From Stomoxys calcitrans (Eukaryota > Arthropoda > Insecta > Diptera > Muscidae), in NCBI RefSeq assembly GCF_963082655.1, contig NC_081553.1:184944195-185008194 (forward strand): a stretch of 64,000 nt of DNA, written 5' to 3'. Of the stretch, positions 43,981-57,409 are shown piece by piece. The notes below the pieces were generated by a model that had not been told where the DNA came from, did no database searches, and worked only from the letters and a program-made list of their open reading frames with translations. Every line of letters starts with the position of its first letter. The stretch's first letter is position 1. Position numbers and translations under genes: made by a program.

Positions 43981-46900
43981 ATAAAGTAAAGTATAGACAC
44001 CTCACACTATGTTCAAAAAAGCTTGGAACAGAAGTGGAAAAAGTAAACAGCGGAGACGCAATATGCGAGTACGCTAATAACACAAGCGACCTCTATGGGA
44101 AAACTTATGAATTATTTTACAGAGTTGAAAAGTATACATTCCCATGTATATGATTATATGTAATTAACATTTTTACAGAAAGCTCTAACATTCAATGTTT
44201 GTAACTGAAAAGAGCGACATAGAGTACACAACAGAAAGGCTAGACAACAACATTCTCTCTCAAAAAAATTTTTTTTCGATACATTTTCAAAAAGGGCAGG
44301 AATATGAAAAAACCAACTGTTCGATTTTCGAATAAGGGCATGTTTTGGAAAGCACACATCGTCACCTTTCCAACGATGTATGGTAGTACCTTGTAGAATT
44401 CTTAGATGTCCTCCAGGAGCGTTGGTCATAATCCTGTCAAAATTTTTTTTCCAGAATTTTTTTAAAAAAGACAGGAATTTGAAAAAACCAACTGCTCGAT
44501 TTTCGAATAAGGACATGTTTTGGAGAGCACACATCGTGACCTTTCCAACGATGTATGGTAGTACCTTGTAGAATTCTTAGATGTCCTCCAGGAGCGTTGG
44601 TCATAATCCTGTCAAAATTTTTTTTCCAGAATTTTTTTAAAAAAGACAGGAATTTGAAAAAACCAACTGCTCGATTTTCGAATAAGGACATGTTTTGGAA
44701 AGCACACATCGTCACCTTTCCAACAATGTATGGTAGTACCTTGTAGAATTCTTAGATGTCCTCCAGGAGCGTTGGCCATAATCCTTTCCAGAATTTTTTT
44801 GAGATTTTTTTTAAAAAAGACAGGAATTTGAAAAAACCAACTGCTCGATTTTCGAATAAAGATATGTTTTGGAAAGCACACATCGTGACCTTTCCAACGA
44901 TGTATGGTAGTACCTTGTAGAATACTTAGATGTCCTCCAGGAGCGTTGGCCATAATCCTTTCCAGAATTTTTTTGAGATTTTTTTTAAAAAAGACAGGAA
45001 TTTGAAAAAACCTACCGCTCGATTTTCGAATAAGGACATGTTTTGGAGAGCACACATCGTCACCTTTCCAACGATGTATGGTAGTACCTTGTAGAATTCT
45101 TAGATGTCCTTCAGGAGCGTTGGTCATAATCCTGTCAAAATTTTTTTTCCAGAATTTTTTTAAAAAAGACAGGAATTTGAAAAAACCAACCGCTCGATTT
45201 TCGAATAAGGACATGTTTTGGAGAGCACACATCGTCACCTTTCCAACGATGTATGGTAGTACCTTGTAGAATTCTTAGATGTCCTCCAGGAGCGTTGGCC
45301 ATAATCCTTTCCAGAATTTTTTTGAGATTTTTTTTAAAAAAGACAGGAATTTGAAAAAACCAACTGCTCGATTTTCGAATAAAGATATGTTTTGGAAAGC
45401 ACACATCGTCACCTTTCCAACGATGTATGGTAGTACCTTGTAGAATTCTTAGATGTCCTCCAGGAGCATTGGCCATTATCCTGTCCCGATTTTTTTCCAG
45501 AATTTTTTTAAAAAAGACAGGAATTTGAAAAAACCAACCGCTCGATTTTCGAATAAGGACATGTTTTGGAAAGCACACATCGTGACCTTTCCAACGATGT
45601 ATGGTAGTACCTTGTAGAATTCTTAGATGTCCTCCAGGAGCGTTGGTCATAATCCTGTCAAAATTTTTTTTCCAGAATTTTTTTAAAAAAGACAGGAATT
45701 TGAAAAAACCAACCGCTCGATTTTCGAATAAAGATATGTTTTGGAAAGCACACATCGTGACCTTTCCAACGATGTATGGTAGTACCTTGTAGAATTCTTA
45801 GATGTCCTCCAGGAGCGTTGGTCATAATCCTGTCAAAATTTTTTTTCCAGAATTTTTTTAAAAAAGACAGGAATTTGAAAAAACCAACTGCTCGATTTTC
45901 GAATAAGGACATGTTTTGGAAAGCACACATCGTCACCTTTCCAACAATGTATGGTAGTACCTTGTAGAATTCTTAGATGTCCTTCAGGAGCGTTGGTCAT
46001 AATCCTGTCAAAATTTTTTTTCCAGAATTTTTTTAAAAAAGACAGGAATTTGAAAAAACCAACCGCTCGATTTTCGAATAAGGACATGTTTTGGAGAGCA
46101 CACATCGTCACCTTTCCAACGATGTATGGTAGTACCTTGTAGAATTCTTAGATGTCCTCCAGGAGCGTTGGCCATAATCCTTTCCAGAATTTTTTTGAGA
46201 TTTTTTTTAAAAAAGACAGGAATTTGAAAAAACCAACTGCTCGATTTTCGAATAAAGATATGTTTTGGAAAGCACACATCGTCACCTTTCCAACGATGTA
46301 TGGTAGTACCTTGTAGAATTCTTAGATGTCCTCCAGGAGCATTGGCCATTATCCTGTCCCGATTTTTTTCCAGAATTTTTTTAAAAAAGACAGGAATTTG
46401 AAAAAACCAACCGCTCGATTTTCGAATAAGGACATGTTTTGGAAAGCACACATCGTGACCTTTCCAACGATGTATGGTAGTACCTTGTAGAATTCTTAGA
46501 TGTCCTCCAGGAGCGTTGGTCATAATCCTGTCAAAATTTTTTTTCCAGAATTTTTTTAAAAAAGACAGGAATTTGAAAAAACCAACTGTTCGATTTTCGA
46601 ATAAGGGCATGTTTTGGAAAGCACACATCGTCACCTTTCCAACGATGTATGGTAGTACCTTGTAGAATTCTTAGATGTCCTCCAGGAGCGTTGGTCATAA
46701 TCCTGTCAAAATTTTTTTTCCAGAATTTTTTTAAAAAAGACAGGAATTTGAAAAAACCAACTGCTCGATTTTCGAATAAGGACATGTTTTGGAGAGCACA
46801 CATCGTGACCTTTCCAACGATGTATGGTAGTACCTTGTAGAATTCTTAGATGTCCTCCAGGAGCGTTGGTCATAATCCTGTCAAAATTTTTTTTCCAGAA

Positions 46901-49900
46901 TTTTTTTAAAAAAGACAGGAATTTGAAAAAACCAACTGCTCGATTTTCGAATAAGGACATGTTTTGGAAAGCACACATCGTCACCTTTCCAACAATGTAT
47001 GGTAGTACCTTGTAGAATTCTTAGATGTCCTCCAGGAGCGTTGGCCATAATCCTTTCCAGAATTTTTTTGAGATTTTTTTTAAAAAAGACAGGAATTTGA
47101 AAAAACCAACTGCTCGATTTTCGAATAAAGATATGTTTTGGAAAGCACACATCGTGACCTTTCCAACGATGTATGGTAGTACCTTGTAGAATACTTAGAT
47201 GTCCTCCAGGAGCGTTGGCCATAATCCTTTCCAGAATTTTTTTGAGATTTTTTTTAAAAAAGACAGGAATTTGAAAAAACCAACCGCTCGATTTTCGAAT
47301 AAGGACATGTTTTGGAGAGCACACATCGTCACCTTTCCAACGATGTATGGTAGTACCTTGTAGAATTCTTAGATGTCCTTCAGGAGCGTTGGTCATAATC
47401 CTGTCAAAATTTTTTTTCCAGAATTTTTTTAAAAAAGACAGGAATTTGAAAAAACCAACCGCTCGATTTTCGAATAAGGACATGTTTTGGAGAGCACACA
47501 TCGTCACCTTTCCAACGATGTATGGTAGTACCTTGTAGAATTCTTAGATGTCCTCCAGGAGCGTTGGCCATAATCCTTTCCAGAATTTTTTTGAGATTTT
47601 TTTTAAAAAAGACAGGAATTTGAAAAAACCAACTGCTCGATTTTCGAATAAGGACATGTTTTGGAAAGCACACATCGTCACCTTTCCAACAATGTATGGT
47701 AGTACCTTGTAGAATTCTTAGATGTCCTTCAGGAGCGTTGGTCATAATCCTGTCAAAATTTTTTTTCCAGAATTTTTTTAAAAAAGACAGGAATTTGAAA
47801 AAACCAACCGCTCGATTTTCGAATAAGGACATGTTTTGGAGAGCACACATCGTCACCTTTCCAACGATGTATGGTAGTACCTTGTAGAATTCTTAGATGT
47901 CCTCCAGGAGCGTTGGCCATAATCCTTTCCAGAATTTTTTTGAGATTTTTTTTAAAAAAGACAGGAATTTGAAAAAACCAACTGCTCGATTTTCGAATAA
48001 AGATATGTTTTGGAAAGCACACATCGTCACCTTTCCAACGATGTATGGTAGTACCTTGTAGAATTCTTAGATGTCCTCCAGGAGCATTGGCCATTATCCT
48101 GTCCCGATTTTTTTCCAGAATTTTTTTAAAAAAGACAGGAATTTGAAAAAACCAACCGCTCGATTTTCGAATAAGGACATGTTTTGGAAAGCACACATCG
48201 TGACCTTTCCAACGATGTATGGTAGTACCTTGTAGAATTCTTAGATGTCCTCCAGGAGCGTTGGTCATAATCCTGTCAAAATTTTTTTTCCAGAATTTTT
48301 TTAAAAAAGACAGGAATTTGAAAAAACCAACTGTTCGATTTTCGAATAAGGGCATGTTTTGGAAAGCACACATCGTCACCTTTCCAACGATGTATGGTAG
48401 TACCTTGTAGAATTCTTAGATGTCCTCCAGGAGCGTTGGTCATAATCCTGTCAAAATTTTTTTTCCAGAATTTTTTTAAAAAAGACAGGAATTTGAAAAA
48501 ACCAACTGCTCGATTTTCGAATAAGGACATGTTTTGGAGAGCACACATCGTGACCTTTCCAACGATGTATGGTAGTACCTTGTAGAATTCTTAGATGTCC
48601 TCCAGGAGCGTTGGTCATAATCCTGTCAAAATTTTTTTTCCAGAATTTTTTTAAAAAAGACAGGAATTTGAAAAAACCAACTGCTCGATTTTCGAATAAG
48701 GACATGTTTTGGAAAGCACACATCGTCACCTTTCCAACAATGTATGGTAGTACCTTGTAGAATTCTTAGATGTCCTCCAGGAGCGTTGGCCATAATCCTT
48801 TCCAGAATTTTTTTGAGATTTTTTTTAAAAAAGACAGGAATTTGAAAAAACCAACTGCTCGATTTTCGAATAAAGATATGTTTTGGAAAGCACACATCGT
48901 GACCTTTCCAACGATGTATGGTAGTACCTTGTAGAATACTTAGATGTCCTCCAGGAGCGTTGGCCATAATCCTTTCCAGAATTTTTTTGAGATTTTTTTT
49001 AAAAAAGACAGGAATTTGAAAAAACCAACCGCTCGATTTTCGAATAAGGACATGTTTTGGAGAGCACACATCGTCACCTTTCCAACGATGTATGGTAGTA
49101 CCTTGTAGAATTCTTAGATGTCCTTCAGGAGCGTTGGTCATAATCCTGTCAAAATTTTTTTTCCAGAATTTTTTTAAAAAAGACAGGAATTTGAAAAAAC
49201 CAACCGCTCGATTTTCGAATAAGGACATGTTTTGGAGAGCACACATCGTCACCTTTCCAACGATGTATGGTAGTACCTTGTAGAATTCTTAGATGTCCTC
49301 CAGGAGCGTTGGCCATAATCCTTTCCAGAATTTTTTTGAGATTTTTTTTAAAAAAGACAGGAATTTGAAAAAACCAACTGCTCGATTTTCGAATAAAGAT
49401 ATGTTTTGGAAAGCACACATCGTCACCTTTCCAACGATGTATGGTAGTACCTTGTAGAATTCTTAGATGTCCTCCAGGAGCATTGGCCATTATCCTGTCC
49501 CGATTTTTTTCCAGAATTTTTTTAAAAAAGACAGGAATTTGAAAAAACCAACCGCTCGATTTTCGAATAAGGACATGTTTTGGAAAGCACACATCGTGAC
49601 CTTTCCAACGATGTATGGTAGTACCTTGTAGAATTCTTAGATGTCCTCCAGGAGCGTTGGTCATAATCCTGTCAAAATTTTTTTTCCAGAATTTTTTTAA
49701 AAAAGACAGGAATTTGAAAAAACCAACCGCTCGATTTTCGAATAAAGATATGTTTTGGAAAGCACACATCGTGACCTTTCCAACGATGTATGGTAGTACC
49801 TTGTAGAATTCTTAGATGTCCTCCAGGAGCGTTGGCCATAATCCTTTCCAGAATTTTTTTGAGATTTTTTTTAAAAAAGACAGGAATTTGAAAAAACCAA

Positions 49901-52249
49901 CTGCTCGATTTTCGAATAAAGATATGTTTTGGAAAGCACACATCGTCACCTTTCCAACGATGTATGGTAGTACCTTGTAGAATTCTTAGATGTCCTCCAG
50001 GAGCGTTGGTCATAATCCTGTCAAAATTTTTTTTCCAGAATTTTTTTAAAAAAGACAGGAATTTGAAAAAACCAACCGCTCGATTTTCGAATAAAGATAT
50101 GTTTTGGAGAGCACACATCGTCACCTTTCCAACGATGTATGGTAGTACCTTGTAGAATTCTTAGATGTCCTCCAGGAGCATTGGCCATTATCCTGTCCCG
50201 ATTTTTTTCCAGAATTTTTTTAAAAAAGACAGGAATTTGAAAAAACCAACCGCTCGATTTTCGAATAAGGACATGTTTTGGAAAGCACACATCGTGACCT
50301 TTCCAACGATGTATGGTAGTACCTTGTAGAATTCTTAGATGTCCTCCAGGAGCGTTGGTCATAATCCTGTCAAAATTTTTTTTCCAGAATTTTTTTAAAA
50401 AAGACAGGAATTTGAAAAAACCAACCGCTCGATTTTCGAATAAAGATATGTTTTGGAGAGCACACATCGTCACCTTTCCAACGATGTATGGTAGTACCTT
50501 GTAGAATTCTTAGATGTCCTCCAGGAGCGTTGGTCATAATCCTGTCAAAATTTTTTTTCCAGAATTTTTTTAAAAAAGACAGGAATTTGAAAAAACCAAC
50601 CGCTCGATTTTCGAATAAGGACATGTTTTGGAGAGCACACATCGTGACCTTTCCAACGATGTATGGTAGTACCTTGTAGAATTCTTAGATGTCCTCCAGG
50701 AGCGTTGGTCATAATCCTGTCAAAATTTTTTTTCCAGAATTTTTTTAAAAAAGACAGGAATTTGAAAAAACCAACCGCTCGATTTTCGAATAAAGATATG
50801 TTTTGGAGAGCACACATCGTCACCTTTCCAACGATGTATGGTAGTACCTTGTAGAATTCTTAGATGTCCTCCAGGAGCATTGGCCATTATCCTGTCCCGA
50901 TTTTTTTCCAGAATTTTTTTAAAAAAGACAGGAATTTGAAAAAACCAACCGCTCGATTTTCGAATAAGGACATGTTTTGGAAAGCACACATCGTGACCTT
51001 TCCAACGATGTATGGTAGTACCTTGTAGAATTCTTAGATGTCCTCCAGGAGCGTTGGTCATAATCCTGTCAAAATTTTTTTTCCAGAATTTTTTTAAAAA
51101 AGACAGGAATTTGAAAAAACCAACTGCTCGATTTTCGAATAAGGACATGTTTTGGAAAGCACACATCGTCACCTTTCCAACAATGTATGGTAGTACCTTG
51201 TAGAATTCTTAGATGTCCTCCAGGAGCGTTGGCCATAATCCTTTCCAGAATTTTTTTGAGATTTTTTTTAAAAAAGACAGGAATTTGAAAAAACCAACTG
51301 CTCGATTTTCGAATAAAGATATGTTTTGGAAAGCACACATCGTGACCTTTCCAACGATGTATGGTAGTACCTTGTAGAATACTTAGATGTCCTCCAGGAG
51401 CGTTGGCCATAATCCTTTCCAGAATTTTTTTGAGATTTTTTTTAAAAAAGACAGGAATTTGAAAAAACCAACCGCTCGATTTTCGAATAAGGACATGTTT
51501 TGGAGAGCACACATCGTCACCTTTCCAACGATGTATGGTAGTACCTTGTAGAATTCTTAGATGTCCTTCAGGAGCGTTGGTCATAATCCTGTCAAAATTT
51601 TTTTTCCAGAATTTTTTTAAAAAAGACAGGAATTTGAAAAAACCAACCGCTCGATTTTCGAATAAGGACATGTTTTGGAGAGCACACATCGTCACCTTTC
51701 CAACGATGTATGGTAGTACCTTGTAGAATTCTTAGATGTCCTCCAGGAGCGTTGGTCATAATCCTGTCAAAATTTTTTTTCCAGAATTTTTTTAAAAAAG
51801 ACAGGAATTTGAAAAAACCAACTGCTCGATTTTCGAATAAGGACATGTTTTGGAAAGCACACATCGTCACCTTTCCAACAATGTATGGTAGTACCTTGTA
51901 GAATTCTTAGATGTCCTCCAGGAGCGTTGGTCATAATCCTGTCAAAATTTTTTTTCCAGAATTTTTTTAAAAAAGACAGGAATTTGAAAAAACCAACCGC
52001 TCGATTTTCGAATAAAGATATGTTTTGGAGAGCACACATCGTCACCTTTCCAACGATGTATGGTAGTACCTTGTAGAATTCTTAGATGTCCTCCAGGAGC
52101 GTTGGCCATAATCCTTTCCAGAATTTTTTTGAGATTTTTTTTAAAAAAGACAGGAATTTGAAAAAACCAACTGCTCGATTTTCGAATAAAGATATGTTTT
52201 GGAAAGCACACATCGTCACCTTTCCAACGATGTATGGTAGTACCTTGTA
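43978..52249 (-). repeat. right arm of the giant inverted repeat: inner flank plus ~45 tandem units
   Basis: This is the reverse complement of the left-arm design. The inner flank (43,978-44,305) is followed by units of 174/175 bp with the same three joint types. It ends at 52,249 in the middle of a unit (TAGTACCTTGTA, where AGAATTC would follow), joined directly to CGGCTTCGGACACTG of duplicated copy A'. The inner flank and last unit are nearly identical between arms, but the order of unit variants is not, so the two arrays have changed independently. Confidence 0.95.
46008..49252. repeat. higher-order repeat: 10-unit block of 1,745 bp in tandem
   Basis: The succession of unit variants, including rare ones (GTGACC/GTCACC, CTGTTCG with GGGCATG, AATACTTAG), from 46,008 to about 47,507 is repeated with the same order at 47,753-49,252, an offset of 1,745 bp. 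A second relation at offset 4,014 bp links 44,437-45,660 with 48,451-49,670. Confidence 0.85.
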
Positions 52250-52750
52250 CGGCTTCGGACACTGTGTTATCCTTGATACAAATTCCGATGTTCCAGGTAG
52301 TGTGGATTACACTCTACCTGTGACGGTTTTTGATTAATAAATACTGTACCACTTTTCCTGATTGGAACCGATTGGAATTACGATATCCCTGGTAAAAGAA
52401 GTTACAAAGACTTCTACACGGATGATTTCAAACTAGGCGACCCGGGGGACTTTGTGGTGTTATCTAAAGCGGAGATCATTGCAATTAATGTCACAACGAC
52501 AATTGGCTTAAATATCTTCTCAGACAGCCAGGCAGCCAATAAATCCCTGGAGAACTTATTTCTGAACACAAAAACCGCCCTCTAATGTTGGAGTTCTGTC
52601 AACGAGATGGCTGAACAGTTCAAAATTCATCTGTTCTGGGTGCCGGGCCACAGAGATATCCCAGGAAATGGTAAAGCGGATGAGCTTGCGAAACTCGGAA
52701 CAGGAATCTGTGGGGATTCCTCTAGCTACATGTAATCTAAGTCATCAGAT
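52250..52750 (+). pseudogene. RNase H end of non-LTR element (copy A')
   Basis: It encodes FSDSQAANKSL (near 52,510), a stop, and FWVPGHRDIPGNGKADELA (near 52,635-52,694), as at 28,350-28,535. The RT part is absent because the array replaces it. Confidence 0.8.
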
Positions 52751-52778
52751 CTGGCCCGAGATGCAGCGAATGATAGAT

Positions 52779-54324
52779 GGACACAAAACCGATCTCCCGA
52801 TTTGACTTCTTGAGCCCTTACAAGCCTCAATTTTTCTCCGATTTGGTTGAAATTTGACATGTAATGTTCTGTTATGACTTTCAACAACTGTGCCAAGTAC
52901 GGTCCAGATCGGTCTATAACCTGATATAGCTCCCATATAAACCGATCTCCCGATTTGACTTCTTGAGCCCTTACAAGCCTCAATTTTTCTCCGATTTGGT
53001 TGAAATTTGACATGAAATGTTCTGTTATGACTTTCAACAACTGTGCCAAGTACGGTCCAGATCGGTCTATAACCTGATATAGCTCCCATATAAACCGATC
53101 TCCCGATTTGACTTCTTGATCTCCCGATTTGACTCTCCGATTGGGCTAAAATTTTGCATGTGGTGTTCTGTTATGACTTTCAACAACTGTGCTTAGTATG
53201 ATCCAAATCGGTGTATAGCCTTACATAGCTCCCATATAAACCGATCTCCCGATTTGACTTCTTGAGCCCTTACAATGCGCAATTTTTCTCCGATTTGGTT
53301 GAAATTTTGCATGTAGTTTTCTGTTATGACTTCCAACAATTGTGCCAAGTACGGTCGGAATCGGTCCATAACCTGATATAGCTCCCATATAAACCGATCT
53401 CCCGATTTGACTTCTTGAGCTCTTACAATGCGCAATTTTTGTCCGATTTAGCTAAAATTTTGCATGTAGTGTTCTGTTATGACTTTCAACAACTGTGCTT
53501 AGTACGATCGAAGTCGATCTATAACCTGATATAGCTCCCATATATAAACCGATCTCCCGATTTGACTTCTTCAGCCCTTACAAGCCCCAATTTTTCTCCG
53601 ATTTGGTTGAAATTTGGCATGTAATGTTCTGTTATGGCTTTCAACAACTGTGCCGAGTACGGTCGAATTCGGTGTATAACCTGATATAGCTCCCATATAA
53701 ACCGATCTCCCGATTTGACTTCTTGAGCCCTTACAAGTCGCAGTTTTTATCGAATTTCGCTGAAATTGTTCATGCGGTGTTCGGTTATGTCTTTCAACAA
53801 CTGTGCTTAGTACGATAACAATCGGTCCATAACCTGATATAGCTCCCATATAAACCGATCTCCCGATTTGACTTCTTGAGCCCTTACAAGCCGCAATTTT
53901 TGCCCGATTTGGCTAAAATTTTGCATGTGGTATTCTGTTATGACTTCCAACAACTGTGCCAAGTACGGTCCAAATCGGTCTATGACCTGATATAGCTCCC
54001 ATATAAACCGATCTTCCGATTTGACTTCTTGAACCCTTACAATGCGCAATTTTTGTCCGATTGAGCTTAAATTTTGCATGTGGTGTTCTGTTATGTCTTC
54101 CAACAACTGGACCAGGTACGGTCCATATCAGTCTAAAAGTTGATACAGCTCCCTTATAAACCGGTCTCTCGATTATCCTTATTCGGTTCCTAGAAGATTT
54201 AATTTTTGCTGGTTTGACAGAAGGTTGGTATGTAGAATAAAATTATGTCCTTCAACTAAATTTGTTTTGTGGTGGTTTGCCAAGATTCGTCCCGGCCTAA
54301 CTAAGCACGCATTTACTTGTTATT
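52779..54324 (+). repeat. 153-bp tandem array (copy A')
   Basis: Practically identical to 28,620-30,165, including unit order and the unusual short unit with doubled CTCCCGATTTGACT near 53,100. Confidence 0.88.
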
Positions 54325-55194
54325 TTTACGAACTTAGTCATGGGCGGCGATCAAGTAGCTCCGAAGGTCCTTGTTTGCATAAAACAGGGTCTAACTTAAC
54401 CATCCTTATTGAATATAACACACATGCATTTTCCATCAAATTTTCCTTCAAATGACCCAAAATCGCACAATCACTATATGCTATGGCCACAAATACTGAA
54501 ACATCACCATATATCGTATTTAAATCAAAAGCACCTATCAAAAATTTATAATTTATGCCAACATCAGCACAGGTGTGCACTGATTCCCTATACAAACATA
54601 TAAAATATTTAACGGCCTTCATCTATTACACCATGTTCCAATTTGGCTAATTTGTGACAACCCTCAACAACCAAACATACCATAAAAAATACACGATTCA
54701 ATAAAAATTTTCGAACAAACATATGCGGAGGAGCCGAAACGACGACAAACACCAGAGGAGCCTGTAATTGTTTATGACCCTGCCATAACATCCAAACTAA
54801 AGAACGAACACCCAACTAGAGGGGAAAGCAAATTGAAGCTCTTATAGGTGACCCCACCCCCCTCCTGCCATGTCTTAACAGGAAAAGAAGAAAACCTTCT
54901 TTTTTTCCTTGTACTTCACTGCTGCAGTAACTACTTGAACCATACCTTCATACCTACGAGTATTTGATATGCGGCATGGACGACTCTCTGTGTGGCTGAT
55001 GAATGTTGTGGCATGTCAGCTGTGATAGCTTTCTTGTGCAGTGATTTGTTTTTGTTGTTTGATACTTATATCTCAAACAGAAGCAGAGTGAAGCCACCTT
55101 GATATCAGAGTTGCCATGTTTTACCAACATTTTTCTTAGATTGTCTTTAAATGATCGGCATAAATACTAGGCGAACTTCTGTGGATACATTCGA
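54325..55194. other. unique DNA inside copy A', no gene seen
   Basis: Same content as 30,166-31,035. Confidence 0.5.
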
Positions 55195-55739
55195 GGCTTC
55201 TAGACTATGGAAGATACCACCCTTCACACTAATTACGATGGGGTACATTCAAAAGTCAGACAACACTAACGAAAGCTATTGTGCAAAAACGACCGGTAGA
55301 TGGGACTAATTTTGGATTTCGATGCCAATACGCACCACTCACAGTGGGGAAGCACGGACATCGCCAAGAGAGATATGTAATAGGTCAGAAGAAAGGCTTG
55401 TAGACTATGGAAGATATCAACCTTCACACTAATTGCGAAAGGGTACATTCTTAAGTCAAACAACACTAACAAAAGCTAGAGTGCGAAAACGACCGATAGA
55501 TGGAGCTGACCTTGGGTTTCAATGCCAATGAGCACCACCCACAGTGGGGAAGTACGAACATCACCAAGTGAAATATGTACCAAGTCAGAGGTGAAAGACA
55601 TAACTTTGATGAACCTCGATGCTACATTTTTAAGCGATTGGAGAGGAGGTCTTCTATCTGGACCATAGATATCATAGATATATCTTACGCGGAGAGCTTT
55701 GACTTGAAGTTTCGGACCATAAACACCTCGCGTGTTGAT

Positions 55740-56900
55740 AAAAATTAGCTTGAACTGGCAGCAAGCCATGTTGAATAGTTAAAAGGGGAACTTCCCTCTG
55801 ACCTACCCGGGTAAGTGATCGGAACCAGTTTGATGGAACGGGGACTTGAGGAGACCATGGCAGACTACACGGAGGTTCTATAATAGAGCAAATAGAACCA
55901 ATGTGAAATAGGACCTGTACATGAGGAAGATAAAATCGACCTGAAGGAGTGATCTCTAATGAGGGAGTGAAAAAGCCTTTTAGGTTCCACAGACTGCTCT
56001 TTAAGGCTCCGTAAACTCTTGGGAGCACTGCGACACTCGATCTACTGCCTACTAGAGCGTTGATGCAAAGCTTTGGACCATAAACACCTCGCGTGTTGAT
56101 AAAAATGAGCTGGAATTGGCAGCGAGCCATGTTGAGTTGTTAAAAGGGGAACTTCCCTTTGACCTACCTGGGTAAGAGATCGCAACCAGTTTGATGGATC
56201 ATGGACTTGAGGAGACCATGGCAGACTACAAGGTGGTTCTATAATAGAGCAAATAGAACCAAGCTGTATGTGAAATAGGACCTGTACAAGAGGAAGATAA
56301 AATCGACCTGAAGGAGTGTCTTCTAATGAGGAAGTGAAAGAGTATTTTAGGTTCCATAGGCTCCGAAAACTCTTGGGAGCACTGCGACACTCGATCTACT
56401 GCCTACTAGAGCGTTGATGCAAAGCTTTGGACCATAAGCATCTCGCTTGTTGATAAAAATGAGCTTGAATTGCCAGGGAGCCATGTTGAGTAGCTAAGAG
56501 GGGAACTTCCCTCTGACCTACCTGGGTAAGATATCGCAACCAGTTTGATGGAACATGGACTTGAGGAGACCATGGCAGACTACAAGGAGGCTCTTTAATA
56601 GAGCAAAAAGAACCAAGCTGTATGCGAAATAGGACCTGTACAAGAGCAAGATAAAATCGACCCGACCTCTAATGAGGGAGTGAAAGAGTCTTTTAGGTTC
56701 CACAAATCTCTTCTTTATGGGAGCCCTAAAAACCTTTGAGAGCATACTAAGAAATTACAGAACCTGGACTGTGTCTATCTCTGTGACACTCGATCTACTG
56801 CCTACATCGCACTTCCCTGTTTGCTAGGACGTGGCCAGAGGGTCGATGTACCCCGATGGTATCGATATCCCTATCTAGCACTTCGAACTTCCCTGTTTGC
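55740..56900. repeat. ~350-bp tandem units, three copies (copy A')
   Basis: Units start near 55,745, 56,100 and 56,460, each with GTTAAAAGGGGAACTT or a variant and GACCATGGCAGACTACA. There is one unit more than in copy A, which accounts for the 352-bp offset change. Confidence 0.85.
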
Positions 56901-57409
56901 TCGGACGTAGTCGATGGGTCGATGTACGATGTACGGACAGTGCAGAGTCACTGTCCGTGGTTGAGGTCATGATAACAGAGGACAAGATTGTCTGGATGGT
57001 GCTAACGGATGGCTATGTAGCAAGGGCCAGGACCGTTCATTATTACGTGAATGTAGAGTCCATTCATGACTCTGGTAGTCATAAGGGAGTGAAGAGTCCT
57101 TCAGGATCCGTAGTTTGCTCTTTAAGTCTCCGAAGATCTTTGGAAGCATTCTAAGAAATTACAGAACCTGGACGTTGTCTAACTCTGCGACACTCGAACT
57201 ACTGCATACTATATACTTCACCGGGTGTTCGGGCGTGATCAATGGGTCCATGTACCCGGATGATATCTATGTCCCTCTAAGACAACGCAGTACAGAGTCA
57301 CTGTCCGTGTTTGAGGTAATGATAACTCAAGACGAGATAGTTTGGGCGGTGTTAATGGTGGGTAGAGTCCATACATGGCTCTGGTGGTCATGAGGGTCCC
57401 CACTTTTTT

